Position numbers and translations under genes: made by a program | Notes under the pieces: generated by a model | Told to the model about the DNA's origin: nothing | What the model saw: the letters and a program-made list of their open reading frames with translations, nothing else | The model's database searches: none | Shown: in pieces, positions 55,855 to 64,000 of the stretch | Position numbering within the stretch: position 1 is the first letter of the stretch | Layout of the letters: each line of letters begins with the position of its first letter | Origin: RHLJ01 sp965601955 | GTDB lineage: Bacteria; Bacteroidota; Rhodothermia; Balneolales; Balneolaceae | Assembly (NCBI GenBank): GCA_965601955.1 | Contig: OZ271855.1 | Location: 2,666,001 to 2,730,000 of the forward strand | DNA: 64,000 nt | Direction of reading: 5' to 3'

Positions 55855-55970
55855 GAATGAGCCCAGGAAGTCTCTGACTCCCATTACTTTATTCGAGTAA
55901 TAGTCTCAGACTTGTTTATCTTCACGCTTAATCTCCGTTATGTAACAGCCAATAAAACCACAGAGGAACC

Positions 55971-56360
55971 ATGAGTGAAGAAACAACAAACTACATAGAT
56001 GGCTTTGTACTTCCTGTTCCACGAATTCACCTGGACGAATACAAGAATGTGGCTTCTCAAGTAGCCGAAATTTGGAAGGAGTATGGTGCACTCTCCTACT
56101 TTGAATATGTTGGTGAGGACTTGACGTTGGAAGGCATTCGTTCATTCATAGAAGCTGTAGATGCAAAAGAAGATGAAGTCGTTGTATTTGGCTGGGTCGT
56201 CTTTCCTTCAAAAGAGATTCGTGATTTAGCGAATCAACAAGTTCCAGCCGACCCAAGAATGACTGAATTGGTTACTCCACTACTTGATCCTCAAAGATTA
56301 ATTTTTGATGCCGCTCGTATGGTCTATGGAGGATTTGAACCCCTTGTTCAATCGAATTAA
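55971..56360 (+). CDS. DUF1428 family protein
   Basis: The 129-residue cytosolic protein matches DUF1428: a first strand YIDGFVLPVP, a helix, then VVVFGWVVFPSKEIRD and DPRMTELVTPLLDPQRLIFDAARMVYGGFEPL. These proteins have a dimeric ferredoxin-like fold and no known activity. An AGAGGAACC ribosome-binding region precedes the ATG. A DinB-like gene follows 19 bp downstream, so they may be co-transcribed. Confidence 0.85.
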   Translation: MSEETTNYIDGFVLPVPRIHLDEYKNVASQVAEIWKEYGALSYFEYVGEDLTLEGIRSFIEAVDAKEDEVVVFGWVVFPSKEIRDLANQQVPADPRMTELVTPLLDPQRLIFDAARMVYGGFEPLVQSN

Positions 56361-56379
56361 TAACTAATCAAACAAAGAT

Positions 56380-56895
56380 ATGGAGCAAATACGGTGGTTT
56401 GATCGGAAGTTCGATTTTTCGTTTCAGCAAAATATTTTTCCTTCAATTTTCGAACGGCTTAGTGGAACCTATGTACGGTTAACATCAAAGATTGAAGGCA
56501 TTTCTCCCGAGTTATTGGAAATCAAGCCAAACGAAACATGGTCTATAAAGGAGAATATTGGACACTTATGCGATTTAGAACCATTATGGCAAGGTAGACT
56601 GGAAGACATTATACATGGAGAGAAGTATTTAAGACCCACCGATCTGGAAAACAAGAAAACCGATTTTGCACAACACAACAAAACGAGTATTGAGGATTTG
56701 TTGATGCAATTTCGAGAAGTACGAGAAGAGACTCTACAACAATTATCAAAGCTTGAGGAGGCAGATGTGTTTAAATCTGCACTGCACCCTCGACTAGAGC
56801 AGCCCATGCGAACTATGGACTTATTCCTATTTGTTGCTGAACACGATGATCACCACCTGGCAAGGATTACTGAGATTAAAGCCGGCCACTACTGA
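56380..56895 (+). CDS. DinB/YfiT-family protein
   Basis: The 171-residue four-helix-bundle protein has two of the metal-binding histidines typical of DinB/DfsB in view: His in KENIGHLCDLEPLWQGRL and the C-terminal HDDHHLARI pair. The family includes bacillithiol-related transferases and maleylpyruvate isomerase relatives, but many members lack a known substrate. It lies between the DUF1428 gene (19 bp) and the four-helix membrane gene (119 bp). Cytosolic. Confidence 0.83.
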   Translation: MEQIRWFDRKFDFSFQQNIFPSIFERLSGTYVRLTSKIEGISPELLEIKPNETWSIKENIGHLCDLEPLWQGRLEDIIHGEKYLRPTDLENKKTDFAQHNKTSIEDLLMQFREVREETLQQLSKLEEADVFKSALHPRLEQPMRTMDLFLFVAEHDDHHLARITEIKAGHY

Positions 56896-56919
56896 GGCGC
56901 AGTAATTAACTCCCACCCT

Positions 56920-56946
56920 ATTCATTCAAGTGTGACTGGAATGAAT
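56920..56946. repeat. Palindrome ATTCATTC / GAATGAAT
   Basis: Eight-bp perfect arms separated by 11 bases, containing an AAGTGTGACT core related to the dispersed palindrome at 55834-55854. It follows the DinB gene and may be a weak terminator or part of the same dispersed repeat family. Confidence 0.5.
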
Positions 56947-57014
56947 AAGTACTATACCTCCATTCCCTTTTTTATATTCGACTAATCAGAACTAAGACAT
57001 AAAGGGACCTGAAC

Positions 57015-57479
57015 ATGTACCATGTACTTTTAGTGAGTCATTCCGTATTCCGTTGGCTGGTATTGATCAGCTTAATCATCTCCATCATTCTTGCGATTAG
57101 GGGCTGGGTAACTAAAAAGAAGTTCGATACCCTGGATAACCGGTTCAGGAATTGGACAGTCTCGTTAGTACACATTCAATTCTTAATCGGGATCGTCTTA
57201 TATAGCATAAGCCCAATCATCCATTACTTTTTTGAAAACTTCGGGGAAGCCGTCAAGATTAGTGATATTCGTTTTTTTGCAATGGAGCATAGCCTTATGA
57301 TGATATTGGCTGTTGGGTTAATCACTTTTGGGTCCTCCTCTGCAAAAAGAAAAACCGAGGATATAGCCAAGTTCAAAACAATGACCATTTGGTTTCTCAT
57401 AGGGCTCATTGTCATCCTGGTAAATATTCCGTGGGAGTTTTCGCCATATGTAAGCCGTCCTCATTTTAGATTCTTCTAG
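57015..57479 (+). CDS. Small four-helix membrane protein
   Basis: The 154-residue inner-membrane protein has four predicted helices (near residues 9-27, 51-71, 93-110 and 122-139). His8 (LVSHSVFRWLVL), the FFAMEHSLMM motif with a conserved His and the SPYVSRPHFRFF end are notable and may bind a cofactor, as in some cytochrome-like small proteins. No known family is assigned with certainty. An AAAGGGACC motif precedes the ATG. The acetyltransferase gene starts immediately after its TAG. Confidence 0.65.
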   Translation: MYHVLLVSHSVFRWLVLISLIISIILAIRGWVTKKKFDTLDNRFRNWTVSLVHIQFLIGIVLYSISPIIHYFFENFGEAVKISDIRFFAMEHSLMMILAVGLITFGSSSAKRKTEDIAKFKTMTIWFLIGLIVILVNIPWEFSPYVSRPHFRFF

Positions 57480-57998
57480 ATGGAAACCCGGCGGCTAAAG
57501 CTAAGGCTCATTACTGAAGATGATGCGTACTTCCTCTTCAGATTGATGAACACAGAAAAATGGCACCTCAACATTGGAGATAGAAATATCACTAATGACG
57601 ATCGTGCTAGGGAGTATATCAAAGATCGTATGAGCCCAAAATTAGAGGAAAAAGGTTTTATTAATCACGTTATGATTGAGAAGAAATCAGGAGAAGCTGT
57701 GGGCACATGCAGTATCCACGATAGAAAAGGAGTAGAAGGTTTGGATATCGGGTATGCCCTTCTTTCAGAATATGAAGGGCAAGGATATGCTACAGAAGGT
57801 GCTTCTTTGATGGTAGAAATGGCTTTTGAGAGATTCAACCAACAGGAAATAAGTGCCATTACTACTGATGGAAATATTGGCTCCTGTAAAGTGTTAGAGA
57901 GATTAGGCTTTCAACACCACTCTTATATTAAACTTCCTAATAGCAATGAGGAGATTAAGCTTTATGTGTTAGGGAGAAAAGAGTTTGAAGAGGGCTAA
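57480..57998 (+). CDS. GNAT-family N-acetyltransferase (RimJ/RimL type)
   Basis: The 172-residue enzyme transfers an acetyl group from acetyl-CoA to an amine. It starts METRRLKLRLITEDDAYFLF, the typical RimJ/RimL N-terminus. The acetyl-CoA-binding segment is DIGYALLSEYEGQGYATEG (motif A with QGYATEG), and ITTDGNIGSCKVLERLGF forms motif B. The substrate is unknown. Its ATG abuts the TAG of the membrane protein gene with no gap, so coupled translation is likely. Confidence 0.88.
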   Translation: METRRLKLRLITEDDAYFLFRLMNTEKWHLNIGDRNITNDDRAREYIKDRMSPKLEEKGFINHVMIEKKSGEAVGTCSIHDRKGVEGLDIGYALLSEYEGQGYATEGASLMVEMAFERFNQQEISAITTDGNIGSCKVLERLGFQHHSYIKLPNSNEEIKLYVLGRKEFEEG

Positions 57999-58047
57999 TC
58001 AGTTTCGGTCATTCCGTCCCGACCCTCTTTTATTCCAGTGACCTCAA

Positions 58048-58521
58048 TCACTCTAACTCATACCACTCCTCTTCGGTAGCCATCTTAACCTGGTATTCCA
58101 TCATCATTTTCCATGAGCCCGAAGCTTTTGAGCTAAGGGATTCGAAATGGATATACACTGTTTGAGCTTCCTGCCCTTCGTTCTGAGAGGAATATTTAAA
58201 AATCCCGGTTTCATGTGCCGTCATCGGACTGATCAGTCTTTCTGAAAACCTGAACTCTACACTGGCCTTCATTTTTCCGGCTTTGGTATCATCAAAACCC
58301 TGTTTCCAGCCGCTTAATGCATTGGCAATTGGATAACTATTTTTAGCTATGCCATTAACAAGGATGGCATCCGTGTGAAAAGTGGCGCTATAACCCTCAA
58401 AATCTCCCTCTGCTACTGTTCTTGAGACTTCCTTCCAAAACTCATCAATATCAGTTTGAGCTAATAATCCTGTTCCTGTGATTAGTAACGTGAAAATGAT
58501 TGAAGAAATAATCCGCTTCAT
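58048..58521 (-). CDS. Secreted NTF2-like (SnoaL/DUF4440-type) protein
   Basis: The 157-residue protein has a signal peptide (1-21, ending LLA-QT) and a single NTF2-like domain. The helix DIDEFWKEVSRTVAEGDFEGYSATFHTDAILVNG and a curved sheet (VEFRFSERLI, ETGIFKYSS, VYIHFESLSSKASGSWKMMMEY) match the fold. Such proteins are often enzymes or ligand binders of unknown role. It is divergent from rsgA across 73 bp. Confidence 0.78.
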   Translation of the reverse strand: MKRIISSIIFTLLITGTGLLAQTDIDEFWKEVSRTVAEGDFEGYSATFHTDAILVNGIAKNSYPIANALSGWKQGFDDTKAGKMKASVEFRFSERLISPMTAHETGIFKYSSQNEGQEAQTVYIHFESLSSKASGSWKMMMEYQVKMATEEEWYELE

Positions 58522-58594
58522 AAAACCCCATTTTTTTGCTGAATATAGCAGAATAGGATTTAATTCCTGCTTTTCTTTGCCTTATTTTCAGCCC

Positions 58595-59500
58595 ATGCAA
58601 AAAGGCCGAGTCATACAATCAACCGGAAGCTGGTATAAAATTGATACCGGAGAAACTATTATTGAGAGCCGGTTACCCGGAAGATTCAGGCTTGAGGAGA
58701 AAGAAGTCACCAATCCTATTGCCGTCGGAGATTGGGTAACCATATCAGTAAATGATGACGATACCGGCACTATTGAAGAAATCCATGAACGAACAAATTA
58801 TATCACCCGGCAGGCTACTCATGGCCGAAGAGGTGAACATATCCTCGTTTCTAACCTGGATATAGCTTTTGTGGTTCAATCGGTGAAACGGCCCAAGTTA
58901 AAAGAAGGGTTTATCGATCGGTTTTTAGTCACTTGCGAAGCCTATGAGGTACAAGGTGCTATTATTATCAATAAACTGGATTTGGCTACTCAAAGAGATG
59001 AAAGTATGATCGAAGATATCCAGGATATTTATGAAGAGCTTGGATACCCTGTATTTACTACTGTGGCTCATGATCCAGAGTGTCTACATACTCTAAGAGA
59101 AACACTGACTGGGAAAACATCTGTGTTTATTGGCCCTTCCGGGGTTGGAAAGACCAGCCTCTTAAATGCACTAGACTCCAATTATTCTGAAAAAGTGGGT
59201 GAAGTTTCTTCTTACTCTAATAAAGGAAAACACACGACTACCTTTGCCAAGCTGATCAGGCTTTCGAATGGTGGATACCTGGCAGATACCCCAGGAATAC
59301 GAGAGTTTGGGCTGTATAATATTGAGCCCTGGGAGCTTTCTCTTTATTTCCCGGAAATGCTTGAACCCAGAAAGCATTGCAAATTCAATAACTGTACTCA
59401 CCTTCATGAACCCAATTGCGGAGTTATAGAAGCATTTGAGCGTGGAGAGATCGAGCCGAGCCGCTACGATTCATACATTAGAATGCTGGAATCTTTATAA
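58595..59500 (+). CDS. rsgA: Ribosome small-subunit GTPase RsgA
   Basis: The 302-residue circularly permuted GTPase assists 30S subunit maturation. It has an N-terminal OB-fold (about 1-75), the G4 motif NKLD (126-129), then the P-loop GPSGVGKT (180-187), a GKHTTTFAKL switch and DTPGIREFG. The C-terminal zinc site is Cys262, Cys267, His269 and Cys275. The frame opens upstream at 58478 inside the opposite gene; the ATG at 58595 gives the family N-terminus. Confidence 0.95.
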   Translation: MQKGRVIQSTGSWYKIDTGETIIESRLPGRFRLEEKEVTNPIAVGDWVTISVNDDDTGTIEEIHERTNYITRQATHGRRGEHILVSNLDIAFVVQSVKRPKLKEGFIDRFLVTCEAYEVQGAIIINKLDLATQRDESMIEDIQDIYEELGYPVFTTVAHDPECLHTLRETLTGKTSVFIGPSGVGKTSLLNALDSNYSEKVGEVSSYSNKGKHTTTFAKLIRLSNGGYLADTPGIREFGLYNIEPWELSLYFPEMLEPRKHCKFNNCTHLHEPNCGVIEAFERGEIEPSRYDSYIRMLESL

Positions 59501-59593
59501 AGCATAATCATATCCCTCAAATTGGGTATTCTATTTCGGAATTTTATTGCTAATATTGTGCAAATCTTAAAACGATAACCCGGAGGTTTATTT

Positions 59594-60589
59594 ATGTACT
59601 CTCGTTTGTCAAATAAAATCGTAGCACTCTTAACCTTTCTAGTTGCTGCACTGATTGCTAATCCTGCACAGGCTCAGTTGGAAGAGATTGAGGCTTTTCT
59701 TGAATCAGGTTCAGATAATGCCACTGCTTTAACAAAAGCTTATTTATCTCCTCTCCCAACAGGATTAAGTACCACCCTAAACTCAGGATGGGCCACAAAA
59801 GCTTCCCCAACAAAAAAGCTGGGTTTCAGCTTACAAATCAGAGGAGCAATTGCTGCTGTTCCTAGTAGTGGTCAGTCTTTTGATGCTTCTACACTTGGAC
59901 TGTCCAATGTTAATGTTAGCGCCGGAACTTCCAATACCATTTCTGGTGGTGAAGGATCTGGCCAAACTATTTCTTCAACCGATCCATTGAATGCGTTTAA
60001 CTTCACTCTTCCTGGTGGAACAGGCTTTGAATATGTACCTATTGCCATGATTCAGGGTAATGTTGGATTGATTAAAGGTACCGACGTTACTATTAGATAT
60101 ATCCCGGAAACCAATCTCGGAGACTTTGGAGATCTTTCTCTCTTGGGCTTAGGTATCAAACACGGATTAAACCAATGGATTCCCGGAGGCAAGCTTCTTC
60201 CCGTTGATATCTCTTTAATGGCAGCATTCACTCAGGTTGAATTAAATGCTGATCTTGAGTTTAACGCAGGTGCAACTGACCAGGTAGTTGAAACAACCAC
60301 TGATACTTTTGTACTAAACGCTCTTGTTGGGAAAACACTCCCATTTATCTCTGCTTATGCGGGACTAGGAATCCAGACAGGAAGTTTTGAATTAAATATG
60401 CTTGGAGATTATGATTTAGGAGGAGCTGTAATCTCTGACCCAGTTTCTTATTCCCAGGATAGTGATGCTTCTGTTCATGCTTTAGCAGGTTTACAATTCA
60501 AGATAGCTATCCTTAGAATTTACGCTGAAGCTACTATAGCCGAATACACTACGGTAAATGCAGGTATTGGTATCGGTTTTAGAAATTAA
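59594..60589 (+). CDS. Secreted outer-membrane-like protein (DUF6588-like)
   Basis: The 331-residue protein has a signal peptide (1-27, ending AQA-QL) and a short helical segment (LEEIEAFLESGSDNATAL). Repeated amphipathic beta strands end in VNAGIGIGFRN, suggesting a beta-barrel. It contains no Cys. GGAGG (59582-59586) is a strong ribosome-binding site. It is likely transcribed alone and followed by an intrinsic terminator. DUF6588 is a guess from pattern; function unknown. Confidence 0.72.
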   Translation: MYSRLSNKIVALLTFLVAALIANPAQAQLEEIEAFLESGSDNATALTKAYLSPLPTGLSTTLNSGWATKASPTKKLGFSLQIRGAIAAVPSSGQSFDASTLGLSNVNVSAGTSNTISGGEGSGQTISSTDPLNAFNFTLPGGTGFEYVPIAMIQGNVGLIKGTDVTIRYIPETNLGDFGDLSLLGLGIKHGLNQWIPGGKLLPVDISLMAAFTQVELNADLEFNAGATDQVVETTTDTFVLNALVGKTLPFISAYAGLGIQTGSFELNMLGDYDLGGAVISDPVSYSQDSDASVHALAGLQFKIAILRIYAEATIAEYTTVNAGIGIGFRN

Positions 60590-60611
60590 TCTGGTAAACA
60601 GGTTTCAATAA

Positions 60612-60635
60612 AAAAGGCGCTCATGAGCGCCTTTT
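60612..60635. terminator. Bidirectional intrinsic terminator
   Basis: AAAAGGCGCTCA pairs with TGAGCGCCTTTT, a perfect inverted repeat between the convergent barrel protein gene and the ABC ATPase gene. It can end transcription on both strands. Confidence 0.88.
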
Positions 60636-60642
60636 CTGTTTG

Positions 60643-61368
60643 TTAGACTAATTCCTTATTGGAAAGTGTGGGATTCTCCACTACAGTATCTGTTTCAATC
60701 AACCCATCGCGAAGCCTTACTATTCGCCGTGAATAATTAGCAATATCGTTTTCGTGCGTTACCAGGATAATGGTATTGCCCTGACGATAGAGTTCTTCAA
60801 ACAGGATCATAATCTCATCTCCTGTTTTAGAATCCAGGTTACCGGTGGGCTCATCCGCAAGAAGAATGGAAGGATTGTTAACCAGAGCCCGAGCAATAGC
60901 AACACGCTGGCGCTGACCACCGGAGAGCTCATTAGGTTTATGATCCATGCGATCACCCAAACCTACTTTATCCAAAACTTCTGCTGCTTGTTCTTTTCTT
61001 TCGGAAGATTTCATCCCTGCATAGATAAGAGGTAATTCTACGTTAGCCAGGCAGCTTGTTCTAGGAAGCAGATTAAAGGTTTGAAATACGAATCCGATTT
61101 CCCGATTTCTAACCTCAGCCAATTCGGCGTCATCCATTTGGCTAACCTGGTTACCATTCAATACATATTCACCTGAAGTAGGAGTATCCAGGCAACCGAT
61201 CATATTCATTAAGGTGGACTTCCCTGAACCTGAAGGCCCCATAATGGCAATGTACTCGTTCCTATTCACATTGAATGAAACCCCATCTAGTGCCCTAACA
61301 AGGGTCTCCCCCATTTTATAGTGACGTTTCAGGTCGGTAATTTGGATTACTGCTTCTTTTTCGCTCAT
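60643..61368 (-). CDS. ABC transporter ATPase (MacB/LolD type)
   Basis: The 241-residue ATPase has Walker A GPSGSGKS (44-51), LSGGQ (148-152), Walker B LLADEPTGNLD (Asp172-Glu173) and a switch His in VTHENDIA. Similarity to MacB/LolD suggests partnership with an FtsX-like permease. Here it is 17 bp after a membrane-fusion protein gene and is the last gene of the run: a terminator and a convergent gene follow, and no permease is in the window. The permease is probably upstream of the TolC gene or elsewhere. Confidence 0.93.
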   Translation of the reverse strand: MSEKEAVIQITDLKRHYKMGETLVRALDGVSFNVNRNEYIAIMGPSGSGKSTLMNMIGCLDTPTSGEYVLNGNQVSQMDDAELAEVRNREIGFVFQTFNLLPRTSCLANVELPLIYAGMKSSERKEQAAEVLDKVGLGDRMDHKPNELSGGQRQRVAIARALVNNPSILLADEPTGNLDSKTGDEIMILFEELYRQGNTIILVTHENDIANYSRRIVRLRDGLIETDTVVENPTLSNKELV

Positions 61369-61385
61369 GATGCCCTTTTATTTAA

Positions 61386-62777
61386 TTAGTTACTGGATGG
61401 AGTACTGTTGGATACTTCTACTTTATCTCCATCACCTAAAGTTCTTGAAAGAGTACGATAGCTTCCGATTACAATTTCGTCTCCCACTTCCAACCCGGCG
61501 GTAATTTGAATATGGGTGTTGTCACTGATACCCGTCTCGACAGGAATTCGAGTTACTTCTCCTTCGGATACCATAAATACAACTTTTCTGAAATCTTCTT
61601 TTTGGATAATCAAATCGTCGTCATTGGTAGTAGCAGAAGCCATTTCAACCTGAGCTTCGTCGTCTGTTCCTTCAACACCTTCGACTTCCTCTGGTTTATC
61701 CTTAGCAAAATCACGTACTGTAACCGCCTGGATAGGAATAGAAACTACATTAATTGCTGTTTCAGTTTCAACATCAACGGTAGCAGACATTCCTGGTTTA
61801 AAATTAGGAACAAAACCTTCCTCTGGGTTTTCAGGAAAATCGGTTCGTACCAGTTGCTCTCCGGTACTTCCGAGATTGTGAGGAGTAACGATTCGAACTT
61901 TAACTTGGTAGTTGGTTACCTGCTCATTAGAACCAGCACCCGTTATCCTCGCAGAGTTGGCAATTTCAGTTACCACACCATTGAACAAACGCTCAGGATA
62001 AGCATCCACTTCAATTCTGGCTGTATCGGCTACGGATACATTTACAATATCGTTTTCATTTACTTCAACAAGCACTTCCATACGATCTAGCAGGGAGACT
62101 CGCATCATCTCTGTTCCAGCCATTTGGGAGTTACCAAGTACTCGTTCTCCTTCTTCGACGGCTAATCCAGTAACGGTTCCATCTTGTGGAGCTCTAATCA
62201 CTGTTTGCTCAAGCTCTTCTTGCGCCTGGCGTAACTGTGCTTCGGCACTTTCTACCTGGTATTCAGCTGCTTTTAGATTCGCTTTCTGAGAGTCCCAACT
62301 GGATTTGGTTTGAATGTAATCCATTTCAGAGATCACCTTCTTCTCAAATAATTCTTTGTCACGCTCATGAGCGGCTTCCGCCTGGATCAGGCTTGCCTTG
62401 GTTTGCTCATGACGAGCCTTTTGAGTCAGAAGAGCAGCGTTCAGGTTGTCTATTCTTGCCTGGTAGATATCTGGCTTGATACGCAATAGAAGGTCTCCTC
62501 TTCTAACGAAATCACCTTCTTTTACTGCCAGCTCAATAATCTCTCCTGATACATCAGGACGAATGATTACTTCAACCTCAGGCTGAATCTTACCAGAAGC
62601 AGAAACTACCTGTGTAATAGTCTTAAGTTTTGCTTGTGCAGTTTCTACAGAAGTTCCTTTTGCTTCACTTCCAAGAACTCCTGTTTGTTTTAATACAAAG
62701 CCGCCCACGAAAAGTACCAGTACAACTCCTAAAATCCAGTACAGGGTTTTCTTTGATGATTTTTTCTTTTTAGCCAT
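61386..62777 (-). CDS. Membrane-fusion (periplasmic adaptor) protein, HlyD/MacA-like
   Basis: The 463-residue protein has a basic N-terminus and one membrane helix (about 11-30). Two lipoyl halves (around VSASGKIQPEVEVIIRPDVSG and VIRAPQDGTVTGLAVEEGE) flank a long alpha-helical hairpin (about 105-190). A beta-barrel and membrane-proximal domain follow, with an acidic insert (VEGVEGTDDEAQVEMASATT) near residue 375. It would bridge an inner-membrane ABC transporter to a TolC channel. It lies between the TolC-family gene (23 bp) and the ABC ATPase (17 bp). Confidence 0.93.
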   Translation of the reverse strand: MAKKKKSSKKTLYWILGVVLVLFVGGFVLKQTGVLGSEAKGTSVETAQAKLKTITQVVSASGKIQPEVEVIIRPDVSGEIIELAVKEGDFVRRGDLLLRIKPDIYQARIDNLNAALLTQKARHEQTKASLIQAEAAHERDKELFEKKVISEMDYIQTKSSWDSQKANLKAAEYQVESAEAQLRQAQEELEQTVIRAPQDGTVTGLAVEEGERVLGNSQMAGTEMMRVSLLDRMEVLVEVNENDIVNVSVADTARIEVDAYPERLFNGVVTEIANSARITGAGSNEQVTNYQVKVRIVTPHNLGSTGEQLVRTDFPENPEEGFVPNFKPGMSATVDVETETAINVVSIPIQAVTVRDFAKDKPEEVEGVEGTDDEAQVEMASATTNDDDLIIQKEDFRKVVFMVSEGEVTRIPVETGISDNTHIQITAGLEVGDEIVIGSYRTLSRTLGDGDKVEVSNSTPSSN

Positions 62778-62800
62778 GATTTACCCCTCAGTAACTAATG

Positions 62801-64000
62801 TTAAAATTCTACGGTTTCGCCACCAAGCTTTCCTAAATAGAAATCCAGAAGTTTCTCCTGGAAGATCAGGTTGTATAAAGCTTGTGTGTAATTTGATTGT
62901 GCGCTTACAAAATTAGCCTGTGCCTGGCTTAATTCGATTAAAGTACTTGCTCCAACATTGTAGCGCTCCTGTTGGGTTTCAAATGCTTTCTCAGAAGCAA
63001 TTCTTGATTTTTCTGATGCCTCCAATTGCTTCACATATGAAGAGTAATCATTAAATGCCTGAGTAACTTCCTGGATTACCTGGAGCTTTGTATTGTCCAG
63101 TGCGAGTTCAGCATTCTTCAATTGAACCTGCTGTGACTGGATGTTATAAATTCTACTCCAGTTGTTGAAAATTGGAATATTAAGCGAAAGGCCGAGCGAA
63201 CGGTTTATCTGTTGATCGAAGAACTGATCAGAAAAGTTCACCTTCTCTCCTGCTACAGCATATTGATCACTATATCGTGAAGAAATACCAGCGGTAGCTC
63301 TTAAAGTAGGTAGCAACGATCCTCTAGCGATTTGGAGCTGCAATTCTTGTGCACTTATACTTGCCTCTTCACTCCGAATATCTGAACGGCCAGATAGTGC
63401 TTCGTTGATTAAACTTCTTAACGAATAAGAAGCTTGCCCTGCGCTTTCTCCATCAATTTCAGGAACTACAAACTCATAATTACCTAGTGGGTCGATTTGT
63501 AATTGCCGAATTAGGGTAAGCCTGTTAAGGTTAAGGCTGTTCTCCTGTTGAGTTACAGATAACTCATCATTAGCAACTTGTGCTTCCTGGTTATACTGAT
63601 CTACTGCTGGCCTGGAACCTACTTCAACCTGCGCAGTAACTTGTTCCAATTGAGTTCGGGAGGTTTCCAGGTTTTCCTCGGCAATTTCTAGAAGTTCGAT
63701 CGAGAGTAATACCTGTAAATACCTGGTTGCTGCGTTAAAAATCACACTCTCGCGAGCCCTTATCAAACTCTCTTCCCTGGATAGTTTGGTAAGCTGGCTG
63801 GCTCGAAGGCTGTTAATATTCTCGAAACCCGAAAAAATGTCTATTCCTAAATTCAAACTCCCCGAAAAGGATTGTGAGGTAAGATCTACAAAAGGATCTA
63901 ATCCATCATTAAAACGCTCAAAAATGAACTGCTGACCCGTTGTCCTGGATCCACTCAAACTTCCGTTCACTGATGGCAGGAAGTCCCCATATTCACTAGT
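62801..64000 (-). CDS. TolC-family outer-membrane efflux protein, 5' end beyond window
   Basis: The frame is open to base 64000, so the start is outside; 399 residues are visible. Two OEP-type domains with long coiled-coil helices are seen (EIAEENLETSRTQLEQVTAQ and VQLKNAELALDNTKLQVIQE stretches), each near the family's VGSRPAVDQYNQEAQV or NVGASTLIELSQAQ motif. The visible start TSEYGDFLPSVNGSLSGS resembles the first beta strands of the barrel. It forms the outer channel of a tripartite exporter with the adaptor and ATPase downstream. A GTG at 63970 is internal, not the start. Confidence 0.92.
   Translation of the reverse strand, partial: TSEYGDFLPSVNGSLSGSRTTGQQFIFERFNDGLDPFVDLTSQSFSGSLNLGIDIFSGFENINSLRASQLTKLSREESLIRARESVIFNAATRYLQVLLSIELLEIAEENLETSRTQLEQVTAQVEVGSRPAVDQYNQEAQVANDELSVTQQENSLNLNRLTLIRQLQIDPLGNYEFVVPEIDGESAGQASYSLRSLINEALSGRSDIRSEEASISAQELQLQIARGSLLPTLRATAGISSRYSDQYAVAGEKVNFSDQFFDQQINRSLGLSLNIPIFNNWSRIYNIQSQQVQLKNAELALDNTKLQVIQEVTQAFNDYSSYVKQLEASEKSRIASEKAFETQQERYNVGASTLIELSQAQANFVSAQSNYTQALYNLIFQEKLLDFYLGKLGGETVEF

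Noticed and set aside
61506..62090. Open frame of 194 codons opposite the adaptor gene
   Set aside because: It lies entirely antisense to a well-supported membrane-fusion protein, has no ribosome-binding site and no recognisable domain; it is a shadow of the coding strand.

Overview
The window reads as a chromosomal segment from a Gram-negative member of the FCB group (Bacteroidota/Rhodothermota/Balneolota), most likely a Balneola-like marine heterotroph. The evidence is a FecI/FecR pair next to a TonB-dependent receptor with STN and carboxypeptidase-like N-terminal domains, several lipoproteins with FTAC/LTGC/VGC lipoboxes, an atpD-atpC pair split from the rest of the ATP synthase, LpxH, and a promoter of the Bacteroidota type (TTG-N19-TAnnTTTG). 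The lineage is inferred from gene content only; no rRNA gene is present.

Layout. 1-7.1 kb: the end of an Ig-like surface protein, a relic of an M42 peptidase gene, an ECF sigma / anti-sigma / TonB-receptor unit and a four-domain fasciclin lipoprotein. 7.2-10.3 kb: a small membrane protein, an M42 aminopeptidase, a thioesterase and an HD phosphohydrolase. 10.3-25.2 kb: sixteen genes on the minus strand, in transcription order pfkA, pgi, deoxynucleoside kinase, yceD, rpmF, plsX, fabH, fabD, fabG, acpP, fabF, rnc, mgtE, thyA, folA and a hybrid histidine kinase. 25.3-30.4 kb: a polyprenyl diphosphate synthase, an LpxH-like hydrolase, a class A penicillin-binding protein and a trypsin-like lipoprotein. 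30.6-36.9 kb: a GH3 beta-glucosidase, then a cobalamin riboswitch in front of class I ribonucleotide reductase (beta and alpha), and a DUF1330-like membrane protein. 36.9-51.9 kb: atpDC, a multi-pass membrane protein, an HtrA-like lipoprotein protease, rsmB, valS, a PcrA-type helicase, an outer-membrane protein and lon. 51.9-53.9 kb: one accessory gene fusing an ABC/OLD-type ATPase to a methyltransferase-like domain. 54-64 kb: fhs, a run of small accessory genes, rsgA, a secreted barrel-like protein, and an ABC ATPase / membrane-fusion protein / TolC-family set that runs off the window edge.

How the genes work together. The minus-strand block combines upper glycolysis, type II fatty acid synthesis and deoxynucleotide supply (kinase, thyA, folA). 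Ribonucleotide reductase sits elsewhere under apparent vitamin B12 control. The sigma gene and the fasciclin gene share a two-part upstream motif with identical spacing, CAACTAGTCAT-N13-TGTGTA, which suggests that the fasciclin lipoprotein belongs to the sigma factor's regulon. The best candidate for an undescribed system is the ATPase-methyltransferase fusion at 51947-53872. No CRISPR array, tRNA, rRNA or transposase was seen.
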